Below, piece by piece: positions 6,499 to 13,410 of a DNA stretch of 13,410 bases. This DNA is from CAYYNQ01 sp964473105 (GTDB lineage Bacteria; Sumerlaeota; Sumerlaeia; MVZB01): assembly GCA_964473105.1 (NCBI GenBank), contig CAYYNQ010000093.1:1-13410 (forward strand), given 5' to 3'. Under the pieces are notes generated by a model, which was not told the DNA's origin, searched no databases, and was given only the letters and a program-made list of their open reading frames with translations. How positions within the stretch are numbered: position 1 is the first letter of the stretch; each line of letters opens with the position of its first letter. Position numbers and translations under genes: made by a program.

Positions 6499-8544
6499 AT
6501 GTACCGAACACATGACCTGAAGACTATCGGGAATCCGGAAATTCAAGTTGGCGTTGATACCGGAGGAACATTCACGGATTTGGTCATGGTTGTCGATGGC
6601 CGTGTCCTGTCATGGAAAACGGCCTCAACGCCACCAGATTATGCCGATGGCATCCTCGAGGGGGTTCATGTTCTGCTGGAGTGTACCAATGGACATGGGC
6701 CCGATTTCAATCTCGTTCATGCAACAACCGTGGCCACGAATACCCTGCTGGAACGCAGGGGTGTGCGGACCGCACTAGTAACGACGGAGGGATTCCGGGA
6801 TGTCATTGAGCTGGGCCGACAGAACCGGCCTGAACTCTATAACCTGAATGTCGTGCGACCCAATCCCTTGGTCCCACGGCGGATGCGTTTTGAAGTCCGT
6901 GAACGAGTTGGTGCGGACGGTAAAATCATAAGGGAATTGGATTGCAAGCAGATCGACGAACTTGTGGATCGAATCCGATGCAGCGGTGCTGAGTCCGTGG
7001 CCGTGTCGCTACTGTTTTCATTTCTAAATCCGGCTCATGAGCAGGCGGTAGTGGCAGCGCTGCAGAACGGGGGTCTGAATGTATCAGCTTCGTCGGAGAT
7101 TCTACCTGAGTTTCGTGAGTATGAACGGACCAGCACTACCGTTCTGAACGCCTATGTGGCGCCGGTTGTGGGCAGTTATCTGGATCGTCTGCAACGGATG
7201 TTGAAAAAAGCGGGGTGCCGCCGAATGAGGATCATGCAGTCGTCCGGGGGCAGCATTTCGCCGCGTGTTGCCAGCAGACGTCCCGTCATTACCCTGCTGT
7301 CCGGACCTGCAGCTGGCGTCATTGGGGCGGTGTCAATCGCTCGCCAGGCTTTGGGTGGGAGAAGCGGGAAACCGGTCAGGGTCATTACGTTCGACATGGG
7401 CGGGACCTCTACCGATGTTGCCCTAGTTGATGGGAACCCCTGTCTTGGCAGCGAGCGGGAAATTGATAGTCTCCCGGTTCGGACACCCATGATGGATATT
7501 CACACCGTGGGCGCGGGTGGGGGATCTTTTGCGTGGATTGACCCGGGCAATGGGCTGCAAGTTGGCCCGCGAAGTGCGGGCGCTGATCCTGGTCCAGCAT
7601 GCTATGGTCGGGGTACCGAGGCCACCGTGACGGATGCCAATTTGGTTTTGGGCCGTATTCATCCAGAATATTTTCTGGATGGGCGCATGGAATTGGATCT
7701 TTTGTGTAGCCTGCGGGCAATGAAAAAATTGGGCCGTCAAATCAGATGTGGTTCCCAGTCTGCAGCCGACGCCATGATCAGGATCGTCAATGCAGGCATA
7801 GAGAGGGCAATTCGCATGATTTCGGTTGAGCGGGGATATGATCCGCGTGATTTCACGTTGGTATCTTTCGGCGGGGCCGGTGGTTTGCACTGCTGTGAAC
7901 TTGCCCGGTCTCTGATGATGTCGCGAATCCTGATCCCCCGCAATCCCGGAATTCTCTCGGCATGGGGCGCATTGACAGCTGATGTCACCCGCGATTATTC
8001 CAGGACCGTAATGCTGAACATGGACCGGAGTGCTGAAAAAAATCTGAACAAGTTGCGGTTGAAACTTTCTGAACAGGCCGGACGTGAAATGAGGAAGGAA
8101 GGTTTCGCGGATTCAAAAATACTTCTCCATTCGTCACTGGATATTCGTTATCTGGGTCAGTCCTATGAACTGAACATTGGTTATACTGGAAAACTCATCG
8201 ATGCCTGTACGGAGTTTCATGCCGGGCATGAACAACGTTATGGATATCACGCCGAGGACGAATGTATCCAGATCGTCACGTTAAGGTTGAGGGCGATCGG
8301 TCTGGTGACAGACAAACCCTTGCTGAGGCCCCTTGGCCGCGGCAACAGGACGGTGCCTGACAAGGCCCGCCTTCCCGCTGATAAAGATATGCTGATTTAT
8401 GATCGATACGCCTTGAAGCCGGGTAATTTCCTCAAGGGCCCCTCTCTGATTGTGGAATCATATGCGACAACCTTGCTGCCCGAGGACTGGACAGCAAGGG
8501 TTGACCGCTGGGGAAATCTGGTTCTGGAGCCCGCCGAATCATGA
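6499..8544 (+). CDS. hyuA: Hydantoinase/5-oxoprolinase subunit A (HyuA family)
   Basis: This 681-residue ATP-dependent subunit is of the hydantoinase A/oxoprolinase family, which phosphorylates and opens cyclic amides such as 5-oxoproline, hydantoins or N-methylhydantoin, or serves related carboxylases. The actin/Hsp70-like ATPase fold is visible: phosphate-1 loop GVDTGGTFTDLV at 18-29, HATTVATNTLLERRG at 74-88, LLSGPAAGV at 266-274, phosphate-2 loop FDMGGTSTDVAL at 298-309, and the conserved GAGGGS (338-343) and GPRSAGADPGPACYG (356-370) blocks. It has full family length (about 680-700). The ATG at 6499 lacks a clear Shine-Dalgarno sequence, but the domain starts 15 residues later and no better start is seen. 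The 3' end overlaps the subunit B start by 4 bases. The substrate cannot be assigned from sequence, and no transporter or regulator lies beside the pair. Confidence 0.93.
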   Translation: MYRTHDLKTIGNPEIQVGVDTGGTFTDLVMVVDGRVLSWKTASTPPDYADGILEGVHVLLECTNGHGPDFNLVHATTVATNTLLERRGVRTALVTTEGFRDVIELGRQNRPELYNLNVVRPNPLVPRRMRFEVRERVGADGKIIRELDCKQIDELVDRIRCSGAESVAVSLLFSFLNPAHEQAVVAALQNGGLNVSASSEILPEFREYERTSTTVLNAYVAPVVGSYLDRLQRMLKKAGCRRMRIMQSSGGSISPRVASRRPVITLLSGPAAGVIGAVSIARQALGGRSGKPVRVITFDMGGTSTDVALVDGNPCLGSEREIDSLPVRTPMMDIHTVGAGGGSFAWIDPGNGLQVGPRSAGADPGPACYGRGTEATVTDANLVLGRIHPEYFLDGRMELDLLCSLRAMKKLGRQIRCGSQSAADAMIRIVNAGIERAIRMISVERGYDPRDFTLVSFGGAGGLHCCELARSLMMSRILIPRNPGILSAWGALTADVTRDYSRTVMLNMDRSAEKNLNKLRLKLSEQAGREMRKEGFADSKILLHSSLDIRYLGQSYELNIGYTGKLIDACTEFHAGHEQRYGYHAEDECIQIVTLRLRAIGLVTDKPLLRPLGRGNRTVPDKARLPADKDMLIYDRYALKPGNFLKGPSLIVESYATTLLPEDWTARVDRWGNLVLEPAES

Positions 8545-10166
8545 GAGCCTCCAAAAAAATTCGGTCCGATCCAGCCGGGTGTTCGTTGTTTGCCAGCCTC
8601 TTCTGTTCTATTGCCGAGGAGATGGGGATCACACTGGCTCGGACGGCGTATTCACAGAACATCAAGGAGCGGCGTGATTTCTCCTGTGCCATCTTCAGCG
8701 CGGATGGTGAACTTGTGGCCCAAGCAGCCCACATCCCGGTTCATCTGGGTGCAATGCCGATGTCCGTTGCTGCGGCATTACATAGATTCTCCTCATGGTC
8801 GCCGGGTGATATCGTGATTCTGAACGATCCGTTTGACGGAGGGACGCACCTGCCGGATATTACGTTGGTTTCGCCCGTGTTTGACCCGGGCGGGAAGGAG
8901 GGAAAGCCCGCTGCTTGGATTGCCTCCCGCGCACATCATTCTGACATCGGAGGAATGACACCGGGGTCGCTCCCCATTTCAGGCGAAATTTATCAGGAGG
9001 GTTTACGGATTCCACCGGTCCACCTGTATCAAGACGGAAAAATAAACACTTCCGTGTTCGATCTGTTGCTCGCGAATGTTCGCACGCCGGAGGAGCGTCG
9101 GGGGGATCTGCGCGCCCAGGTATCTGCACACATTGTGGGTGAAAAAAGGATGCACGCGTCCATGGCCAAGTACGGGATGACCCACCTGAATATCCAAATG
9201 AGGGACCTGCTGGATTACGGCCGCAGGATGATGCAAGCAACAGTCCTCCGTATCCCGGACGGGGTTTATAAGTTTGAGGACCATCTTGATGACGATGGCA
9301 GGGGAGGGCCCCCGCTTCCGATTCGTGTGTCATTGAAAATTCGGGGGGGGCGGGCAAAACTGGATTTCAGCGGCAGCGCTGAACAGCTAGACTGTAATCT
9401 CAATGCGGTGGAATCGATCACCCGATCAGCCGTATATTACTGTTTCATTTGCCTGATGGTGACGGGCATTGACCCGGACATGCAGTCGGTTCCGGCCAAG
9501 CCGCCTGTGAATGCTGGATGTTTTGAACCGATCGATGTAATCGCGCCGCTCGGGACGATTGTCAATGCCACTTCCCCGGTCGCGGTGGCCGGCGGGAATA
9601 TCGAGACCTCGCAACGAATCGTAGATACGGTAATGGGGGCGTTGTCCGCGGCGCTGCCGGGAATCATACCTGCTGCGTCCCAGGGTACCATGAATAACAT
9701 TGCACTGGGAGGCGTGGACCCCAGAACCGGGACCCCGTTTGCATATTATGAGACAATTGCTGGGGGGATGGGTGCGCGGCCTACCCTGGACGGTATCGAT
9801 GGGGTTCAGGCCCACATGACCAACACGATGAATACACCGATCGAGGCACTGGAATATGATTACCCGATGCGGGTCGAGCGTTATGCTCTGACACCGGGAA
9901 CCGGGGGGAAAGGGAAACGGCGTGGTGGCAACGGGGTGTACCGCGATCTTAGGATGTTGTCCCATGTCCGCGGTTCAGTGCTGACCGATCGGAGACGGAT
10001 TGCCCCGTACGGACTACAGGGTGGTATGGATGGTAAAACCGGACAGAACCGCTTGGTGCGAGATGGCAGGACATTCAATCTTCCTGGTAAAACAGAACTT
10101 GAACTGAAACCGGGTGACATCCTGAAGATCCGAACACCCGGCGGTGGAGGATGGGGGAAATCATAG
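8541..10166 (+). CDS. hyuB: Hydantoinase/5-oxoprolinase subunit B (HyuB family)
   Basis: This 541-residue partner of HyuA carries out the hydrolytic or second half of the ATP-dependent cyclic amide reaction. Family blocks are in order: RRDFSCAIFSADGELVAQAAHIPVHLGAM (44-72), NDPFDGGTHLPDITLV (95-110), SRAHHSDIGGMTPGS (129-143, likely metal ligands), DFSGSAEQLDCNLNAV, IAGGMGARPTLDGIDG, TMNTPIEALEYDYPMRVERY, and the glycine-rich C-terminal TPGGGGWGKS. The ATG shares ATGA with the subunit A stop, and GGAG lies inside hyuA at 8526-8529, so translation is probably coupled and the subunits made in fixed ratio. Length (about 520-590) is typical. The partnership is secure; whether the substrate is a hydantoin, 5-oxoproline or something else is open. 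Confidence 0.93.
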   Translation: MRASKKIRSDPAGCSLFASLFCSIAEEMGITLARTAYSQNIKERRDFSCAIFSADGELVAQAAHIPVHLGAMPMSVAAALHRFSSWSPGDIVILNDPFDGGTHLPDITLVSPVFDPGGKEGKPAAWIASRAHHSDIGGMTPGSLPISGEIYQEGLRIPPVHLYQDGKINTSVFDLLLANVRTPEERRGDLRAQVSAHIVGEKRMHASMAKYGMTHLNIQMRDLLDYGRRMMQATVLRIPDGVYKFEDHLDDDGRGGPPLPIRVSLKIRGGRAKLDFSGSAEQLDCNLNAVESITRSAVYYCFICLMVTGIDPDMQSVPAKPPVNAGCFEPIDVIAPLGTIVNATSPVAVAGGNIETSQRIVDTVMGALSAALPGIIPAASQGTMNNIALGGVDPRTGTPFAYYETIAGGMGARPTLDGIDGVQAHMTNTMNTPIEALEYDYPMRVERYALTPGTGGKGKRRGGNGVYRDLRMLSHVRGSVLTDRRRIAPYGLQGGMDGKTGQNRLVRDGRTFNLPGKTELELKPGDILKIRTPGGGGWGKS

Positions 10167-10247
10167 TGATTCAGTATCTCGAATGGCCATGGTTTTTGAA
10201 GGATTGATACGGTTGGGATATGGACAAAGGTCAATGTCATAGGCCTT

Positions 10248-10267
10248 CTGTGATGATCGATCCACAG
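10248..10267. repeat. CTGTG-N10-CACAG dyad between hyuB and efp
   Basis: The half-sites CTGTG and CACAG are separated by 10 bases in the 154-bp convergent gap between hyuB and efp. The same half-sites with the same 10-base spacing form the core of the palindrome at 1745-1768, also in a convergent gap. The inner bases differ between the two. Whether it binds a protein or is chance is unknown. Confidence 0.4.
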
Positions 10268-10320
10268 GTTTCTGCAAATCATGAAAACCAAATCGATAGC
10301 AATAATATTTCCCAGAGTAT

Positions 10321-10887
10321 TCAGGCACGTTCAACATACGTCCCATCGAGAGTTGAGATTCGGATCATTTCACCGGTCTTTATGAACAGCGGGACCTGGA
10401 CGACCATGCCTGTGCTGATCTTCGCATCCTTGGTGACATTGGTGGCGGTGTTGCCCTTCGCGGCATCATCGATGGTTTCAACGACCTCGAAGTCCATCTT
10501 GGGAGGAAGTTCTAGGCCGATCACATTGCCTTCGTGCAACGTAACCTTGACCTCGGCATTCTCGATCATGAACTTGGACTGAAACCCGAACAGGTCGTTT
10601 GGGACCATGATCTGTTCATAGCTGTTGAGATCCATGAAGACATAGTTATCAGCGTCAAGGTAAAGGTATTGCATGTTCTTCGTACTGATGTCCGCTTGTT
10701 CGATCCGCGTTCCTGAACGGACTGTATGGTCGATGACCTTGCCCGTGACAATACCCTTCAGCTTGAAGCGCACGAACGCGCCCCCCTTTCCAGGCTTGTG
10801 ATGCGCTCGTTCAACCACATTGTATAGTTCACCGTCCACGATTAGTTTGGTTCCGGGGCCTGCAAGATTTGCATCGATTGCAACCAT
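10321..10887 (-). CDS. efp: Translation elongation factor P
   Basis: This 188-residue tRNA-shaped factor binds between the ribosomal P and E sites and rescues ribosomes stalled at proline runs. The three-barrel arrangement is visible: an N-terminal KOW-like domain (1-62), a central OB domain (about 66-128, with MQYLYLDADNYVFMD) and a C-terminal OB domain (about 130-188, with GNTATNVTKDAKISTGMVVQVPLFI). The loop KPGKGGA places K34, the residue lysylated or otherwise modified in many bacteria, at the tip; the modification enzymes are not in this window. The ATG at 10887 follows a purine-rich AGGAAAAGGAAAG stretch. The gene runs alone on the minus strand, convergent with hyuB and divergent from the gatCA operon. 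Confidence 0.97.
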   Translation of the reverse strand: MVAIDANLAGPGTKLIVDGELYNVVERAHHKPGKGGAFVRFKLKGIVTGKVIDHTVRSGTRIEQADISTKNMQYLYLDADNYVFMDLNSYEQIMVPNDLFGFQSKFMIENAEVKVTLHEGNVIGLELPPKMDFEVVETIDDAAKGNTATNVTKDAKISTGMVVQVPLFIKTGEMIRISTLDGTYVERA

Positions 10888-10907
10888 GATAAAACTTTCC
10901 TTTTCCT

Positions 10908-10913
10908 ATTATA
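10908..10913 (-). promoter_or_regulatory. Possible -10 box (TATAAT) for efp
   Basis: A consensus TATAAT reads toward efp, 20 bases before the ATG. This would give a very short leader that starts within the purine-rich ribosome-binding stretch. A TTGACT lies upstream but is 25 bases away, too far for a normal -35, and at 17 bases the hexamer is poor. Confidence 0.3.
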
Positions 10914-11314
10914 ATCAGGATGCCTGTGAGTATTCCGCAGTCAACCTTTTTGATACATTTCGAATGTTAACCGGACCATCCATCCTGATCATTATTTCGC
11001 TTGAAATCAAGGATCCTGATTGATGAGAAGGCATCGGGACTGGGTGACCCGGTTGGGGGAGTTGGCTGGATTGTGGAGGGCAATCGCAATGGGGGTGTTT
11101 TACTTGATGACCGTGAACGGTTTGATGCCGGACGTTCGGTCGTAAACTTCCGAAGAAACATGCAATGGGTTCGAAGGAGGCAAAACAAGGCCGTAGGTTA
11201 TTATGATAGGACTATAGACTTGTGAGAGATACCCGCCAACAATGGTAGAATTGATGCCTTGCAAGGGTTGCCCGGATCCGCTCAGGTAAGCCCAAGAGAC
11301 ACTTAAACCCAAAT

Positions 11315-11347
11315 GATCACGGTTTTTTTGGCTTGAAACCGTTGATC
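11315..11347. repeat. Bulged hairpin GATC-ACGGTTT / AAACCGT-T-GATC
   Basis: ACGGTTT (11319-11325) pairs with AAACCGT (11336-11342), and after a one-base bulge GATC (11315-11318) pairs with GATC (11344-11347). The loop is 10 bases and the left arm runs into a T-tract. No T-run follows in the plus direction, so it does not look like a complete terminator. Confidence 0.5.
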
Positions 11348-11424
11348 TGATTCGTCAAGCTGTCTGATTCGATGGTTTCCCGGGCAATCCTGCGGGGGCC
11401 ATAATTTGTCTAAAATAATACTTT

Positions 11425-11446
11425 ACAGGCCTTTACGTCGGCCTGT
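11425..11446 (+). repeat. Inverted repeat ACAGGCC-N8-GGCCTGT before the Tudor-gatCA operon
   Basis: Two perfect 7-base arms flank an 8-base spacer and end 23 bases before the ATG at 11470. The position suits an operator or a leader hairpin controlling the operon, but there is no match to a known site that I recognise. The AT-rich stretch just upstream (11401-11425) may hold the promoter; no clean -35/-10 pair was found. Confidence 0.5.
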
Positions 11447-11469
11447 TCACGGAAATTAGGTCTAAGATC

Positions 11470-11943
11470 ATGGGAAAAAAGAAGGCTGTCATCGCAAATG
11501 ACACTGCGTGGGACCAGATTGAGATAGGGGATCAGGTCAAGCATGCGAAGTGGGGAGTGGGCACAGTCCTGTTTCGGACCGGAATGGGCCAGACGGCCAA
11601 GGCGATCGCCGCTTTTCCCGACGAAGGCCAAAAGAAGCTGATGCTGAAATATTCCAAGCTGGTAAAGGTGGGTTCCACCTCCCTGAAATCTGTGGAGAAG
11701 CTCAAGGCCGAGACAGACCCCGATGTAAAGAAGAAGGTCCGGAAACCCGCGGCTGCCAAGTCGGCTGTTCCGGAGATTCCTGCTGCTGTCGAGGAAGCCG
11801 ATCCTGAAGTCGAGGAAATTGAAATAGGAGCGGTTCCGGGTGGTGTTGAGTTGGAGGGAGGTGACGGGGGGGTTGCCGGATTCAAGGAAGGTGATGAGGA
11901 CGAAGCCGAATTTTCCGGCGTCGACGGGGATGATGATGAATGA
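11470..11943 (+). CDS. Stand-alone PcrA/UvrD-type Tudor domain protein with acidic tail
   Basis: This 157-residue protein appears not to have been given a specific function. Residues about 17-67 (IEIGDQVKHAKWGVGTVL, then AFPDEGQKKLMLKYSKLVKV) match the C-terminal Tudor-like domain of the helicase PcrA/UvrD: GDxVxHxxfGxGxV, then FpdxGxKxLxlxfAxLxki. In PcrA this domain contacts RNA polymerase. No helicase domain is present; the protein starts 17 residues before the Tudor fold. After it comes a lysine-rich linker (about 70-97) and an acidic, low-complexity tail (101-157) with 22 Asp/Glu and one Lys. The ATG at 11470 has AGG at 11458-11460. The stop overlaps the gatC start by 4 bases (ATGA), so the two are translationally coupled. 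Known: the domain family. Inferred: RNA polymerase or nucleic-acid-associated binding. Not known: any real role here. Confidence 0.8.
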   Translation: MGKKKAVIANDTAWDQIEIGDQVKHAKWGVGTVLFRTGMGQTAKAIAAFPDEGQKKLMLKYSKLVKVGSTSLKSVEKLKAETDPDVKKKVRKPAAAKSAVPEIPAAVEEADPEVEEIEIGAVPGGVELEGGDGGVAGFKEGDEDEAEFSGVDGDDDE

Positions 11944-12236
11944 GCCGTATTGCCCGTGAAGAAATCCAAAAGATCGCCCGTTTGTCACGGCTTGAATGCG
12001 GTGATCAGGATGCCGACAGGGTTGCCTCCGAGTTGACTGATATTCTCAATTACATTGAAAAATTAAATGAACTCGATACCGACTCGGTTCCGCCGACCTC
12101 GCATGCCATTCCCCTTGCCAATGTAATGCGGGATGATGAAGTCCGCCCTTCACTTGAAAATGAACAGGCTCTCGCCAATGCACCGGGGCATGAAAATGGT
12201 TGCTTCAGGGTTCCACCCATAATTCAGGAACAATAG
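11940..12236 (+). CDS. gatC: Asp-tRNA(Asn)/Glu-tRNA(Gln) amidotransferase subunit C
   Basis: This 98-residue small subunit wraps around and stabilises GatA in the GatCAB amidotransferase, which converts misacylated Asp-tRNA(Asn) and/or Glu-tRNA(Gln) into the correct amide form. Family features are EEIQKIARLSRLE at 7-19, LTDILNYIEKLNELDTDSVPPTSHA at 32-56, and the C-terminal MRDDEVRPSLENEQALANAP followed by FRVPPII. Length (about 95-100) is normal. The ATG overlaps the upstream stop, and GGGGA at 11926-11930 gives it a ribosome-binding site inside the acidic tail codons of that gene. gatA follows after 26 bases. Confidence 0.95.
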   Translation: MSRIAREEIQKIARLSRLECGDQDADRVASELTDILNYIEKLNELDTDSVPPTSHAIPLANVMRDDEVRPSLENEQALANAPGHENGCFRVPPIIQEQ

Positions 12237-12262
12237 CAGGTGGTCGTGCGGGGAGCATTTGA

Positions 12263-13410
12263 ATGGCCGAAGAAGATCTAGCCCGCTCAACGATTGCCGA
12301 ACTTTCGAGGCGGCTGGCGTCCGAAGAGTGTAGCAGTCGTGAAATCACGGAGGCCTGCCTCGATCGAATCAATAGGATTGATCCCGGGATAAGGGCATTT
12401 CTTTCAGTAAGGGCCGAAGACGCGCTGGCGCAGGCCGATGCGGCGGACCGGCAGCGGAAAAACGGGGATGCTTCCAAATTGTGCGGCATCCCGCTGGGTA
12501 TCAAGGATAATATTTGCATTTCTGATGAACGCACCACGTGTGCTTCGAGAATTCTGGAGAATTTCAGGCCTCCATATACGGCAACAGCTGTTTCAAAACT
12601 GATTGATCAGGGTTCTGTGATTCTGGGCAAAACAAACCTGGATGAGTTCGCCATGGGTTCGAGTTGTGAACATTCGGCATTCCAGCCAACACGCAATCCG
12701 TGGGATAGCTCGCGAGTACCCGGTGGGAGTTCAGGCGGTTCAGCTGCCGCCGTTGCTGCAGGCCTGTGCCCTGGCTCACTCGGGTCCGATACCGGGGGGT
12801 CTATCCGGCAACCGGCTGCGATGTGCGGTGTCGTCGGGATGAAACCGACCTATGGCCGCGTGTCACGTCATGGACTGGTGGCATTTGCGTCATCGCTTGA
12901 CCAGATCGGTCCGTTTGCACGTACGGTCGAGGATGCCGCGCTGCTTTGTAACGTGATCTGCGGTCATGATTTGCTGGATTCGACCTCTGTTCCGAAGGAT
13001 ATCCCTGATTTTACGGACTTACTGGGGCGTGAAATCAGGGGTATGAGAATCGGTCTGCCATGTGAATATTTTGTCGATGGCATAGAACCGGGGGTTGGGC
13101 AGGCTGTCCGGCAGGCCGTTCTCGATCTGGAGTCCTTGGGTGCGGAGATTGTTGAGGTCAGTCTTCCTCATACCGAATATGCGGTGGCGGTTTATTATGT
13201 TGTGGCTACAGCCGAGGCCTCCAGCAACCTGGCGCGTTATGATGGTGTCCATTATGGAAACCGATCCGGAAATGCGGAGAACATCATAGAGATGTATTCA
13301 AGGACGCGGAGTGAAGGTTTGGGTGAGGAGGTCAGACGTCGAATCATGCTCGGCACTTACGTCTTGTCGGCAGGTTTTTATGATGCATATTACCTGAAGG
13401 CCTTGAAAGC
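12263..13410 (+). CDS. gatA: Asp-tRNA(Asn)/Glu-tRNA(Gln) amidotransferase subunit A (partial, runs off right edge)
   Basis: The first 382 residues of the amidase-signature subunit are present; it releases ammonia from glutamine and feeds it to GatB. The Ser-cisSer-Lys triad is intact: K81 in GIPLGIKDN, S156 in VPGGSSGGSAAAVAAG, and S180 in SDTGGSIRQPAAMCGVVGMKPTYGRVS. These lie two residues beyond the S. aureus equivalents K79, S154 and S178. Then follow GLVAFASSLDQIGPFARTVEDAA and, near the edge, RIMLGTYVLSAGFYDAYYLKALK. The ATG at 12263 has GGGGAG at 12250-12255, 7 bases upstream. About 100 C-terminal residues are missing beyond the window; gatB may lie further on. Confidence 0.96.
   Translation, partial: MAEEDLARSTIAELSRRLASEECSSREITEACLDRINRIDPGIRAFLSVRAEDALAQADAADRQRKNGDASKLCGIPLGIKDNICISDERTTCASRILENFRPPYTATAVSKLIDQGSVILGKTNLDEFAMGSSCEHSAFQPTRNPWDSSRVPGGSSGGSAAAVAAGLCPGSLGSDTGGSIRQPAAMCGVVGMKPTYGRVSRHGLVAFASSLDQIGPFARTVEDAALLCNVICGHDLLDSTSVPKDIPDFTDLLGREIRGMRIGLPCEYFVDGIEPGVGQAVRQAVLDLESLGAEIVEVSLPHTEYAVAVYYVVATAEASSNLARYDGVHYGNRSGNAENIIEMYSRTRSEGLGEEVRRRIMLGTYVLSAGFYDAYYLKALK

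Larger units (their letters stand above)
10888..11469. other. 582-bp region without a firm gene, upstream of efp and the Tudor-gatCA operon
   Basis: No rRNA, tRNA or recognisable protein gene is seen. It contains a TATAAT box near efp, a plus-strand frame open from 10989 to 11304 except for one TGA at 11223-11225, a bulged hairpin at 11315-11347, a 9-base direct repeat TCTGATTCG at 11346-11354 and 11363-11371 (17-base period), and a 7-bp inverted repeat at 11425-11446 just before the Tudor-protein gene. The open frame has only a TTG start without a ribosome-binding site and no domain I can name. Confidence 0.55.

Noticed and set aside
10939..10944. TTGACT as the -35 box of efp
   Set aside because: It lies 25 bases from the TATAAT box, well beyond the normal 16-18.
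11168..11175. GGTTCGAA resembling a tRNA T-loop
   Set aside because: No acceptor, D or anticodon stems and no matching T-stem around it.
11223..11225. Internal TGA read as selenocysteine
   Set aside because: No known selenoprotein context, no start signal for the frame, and the nearest hairpin (11315) is too far downstream and lacks any recognisable SECIS feature.
11410..11988. Long minus-strand open frame antisense to the Tudor-protein gene
   Set aside because: The plus strand carries a recognisable domain, a 4-nt overlap with gatC and ribosome-binding sites; the antisense frame results from the biased codons of the acidic tail.

Overview
The window is bacterial chromosome of moderate GC, slightly over half G+C by eye. 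It carries mostly housekeeping and accessory metabolic genes and shows no phage genes, transposases, CRISPR array or RNA genes. The best lineage hint is the pseudopilin. Its N-terminus (FTLIELLIVVAIIAILAAIAVPN, followed by EAQTRSKV and a VDNNQIP block) is a style common in environmental, PVC-like and candidate-phylum bacteria such as Hydrogenedentes or Sumerlaeota. That placement is an inference and is weak. A GatCAB system indicates that Asn-tRNA, Gln-tRNA or both are made by transamidation.

Layout, left to right. A possible C-terminal tail of an upstream gene overlaps an rsmB-type 16S rRNA m5C methyltransferase (+). After a gap of about 360 bp holding a perfect 24-bp palindrome comes a minus-strand group: a carbon-nitrogen (nitrilase-family) hydrolase, then a broken gene that reads as a 3D-domain (MltA-like double-psi beta-barrel) cell-wall protein split over three frames, then a lone type II/IV pseudopilin. 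Divergent from the hydrolase run an M42-family metallo-aminopeptidase, an SRAP/YedK-type DNA-protein crosslink protein and a translationally coupled hyuA-hyuB pair (hydantoinase/5-oxoprolinase). Elongation factor P lies convergent on the minus strand. After a gap of nearly 600 bp with several small inverted and direct repeats comes an operon on the plus strand: a small protein made of a stand-alone PcrA/UvrD-type Tudor domain with an acidic tail, then gatC (4-nt overlap), then gatA, which runs off the right edge.

How the genes fit together: the right end is about translation (EF-P, GatCAB) with a probable RNA-polymerase-binding domain attached. The middle is about cleaving amide, peptide and cyclic amide bonds (nitrilase family, M42 peptidase, HyuAB), which suits scavenging of peptide or amino-acid derivatives, although no transporter or regulator is present to support a defined pathway. 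The most noteworthy observations are the free-standing PcrA-type Tudor protein coupled to gatCA, and the three-frame 3D-domain gene whose apparent shifts can each be placed at a homopolymer run.
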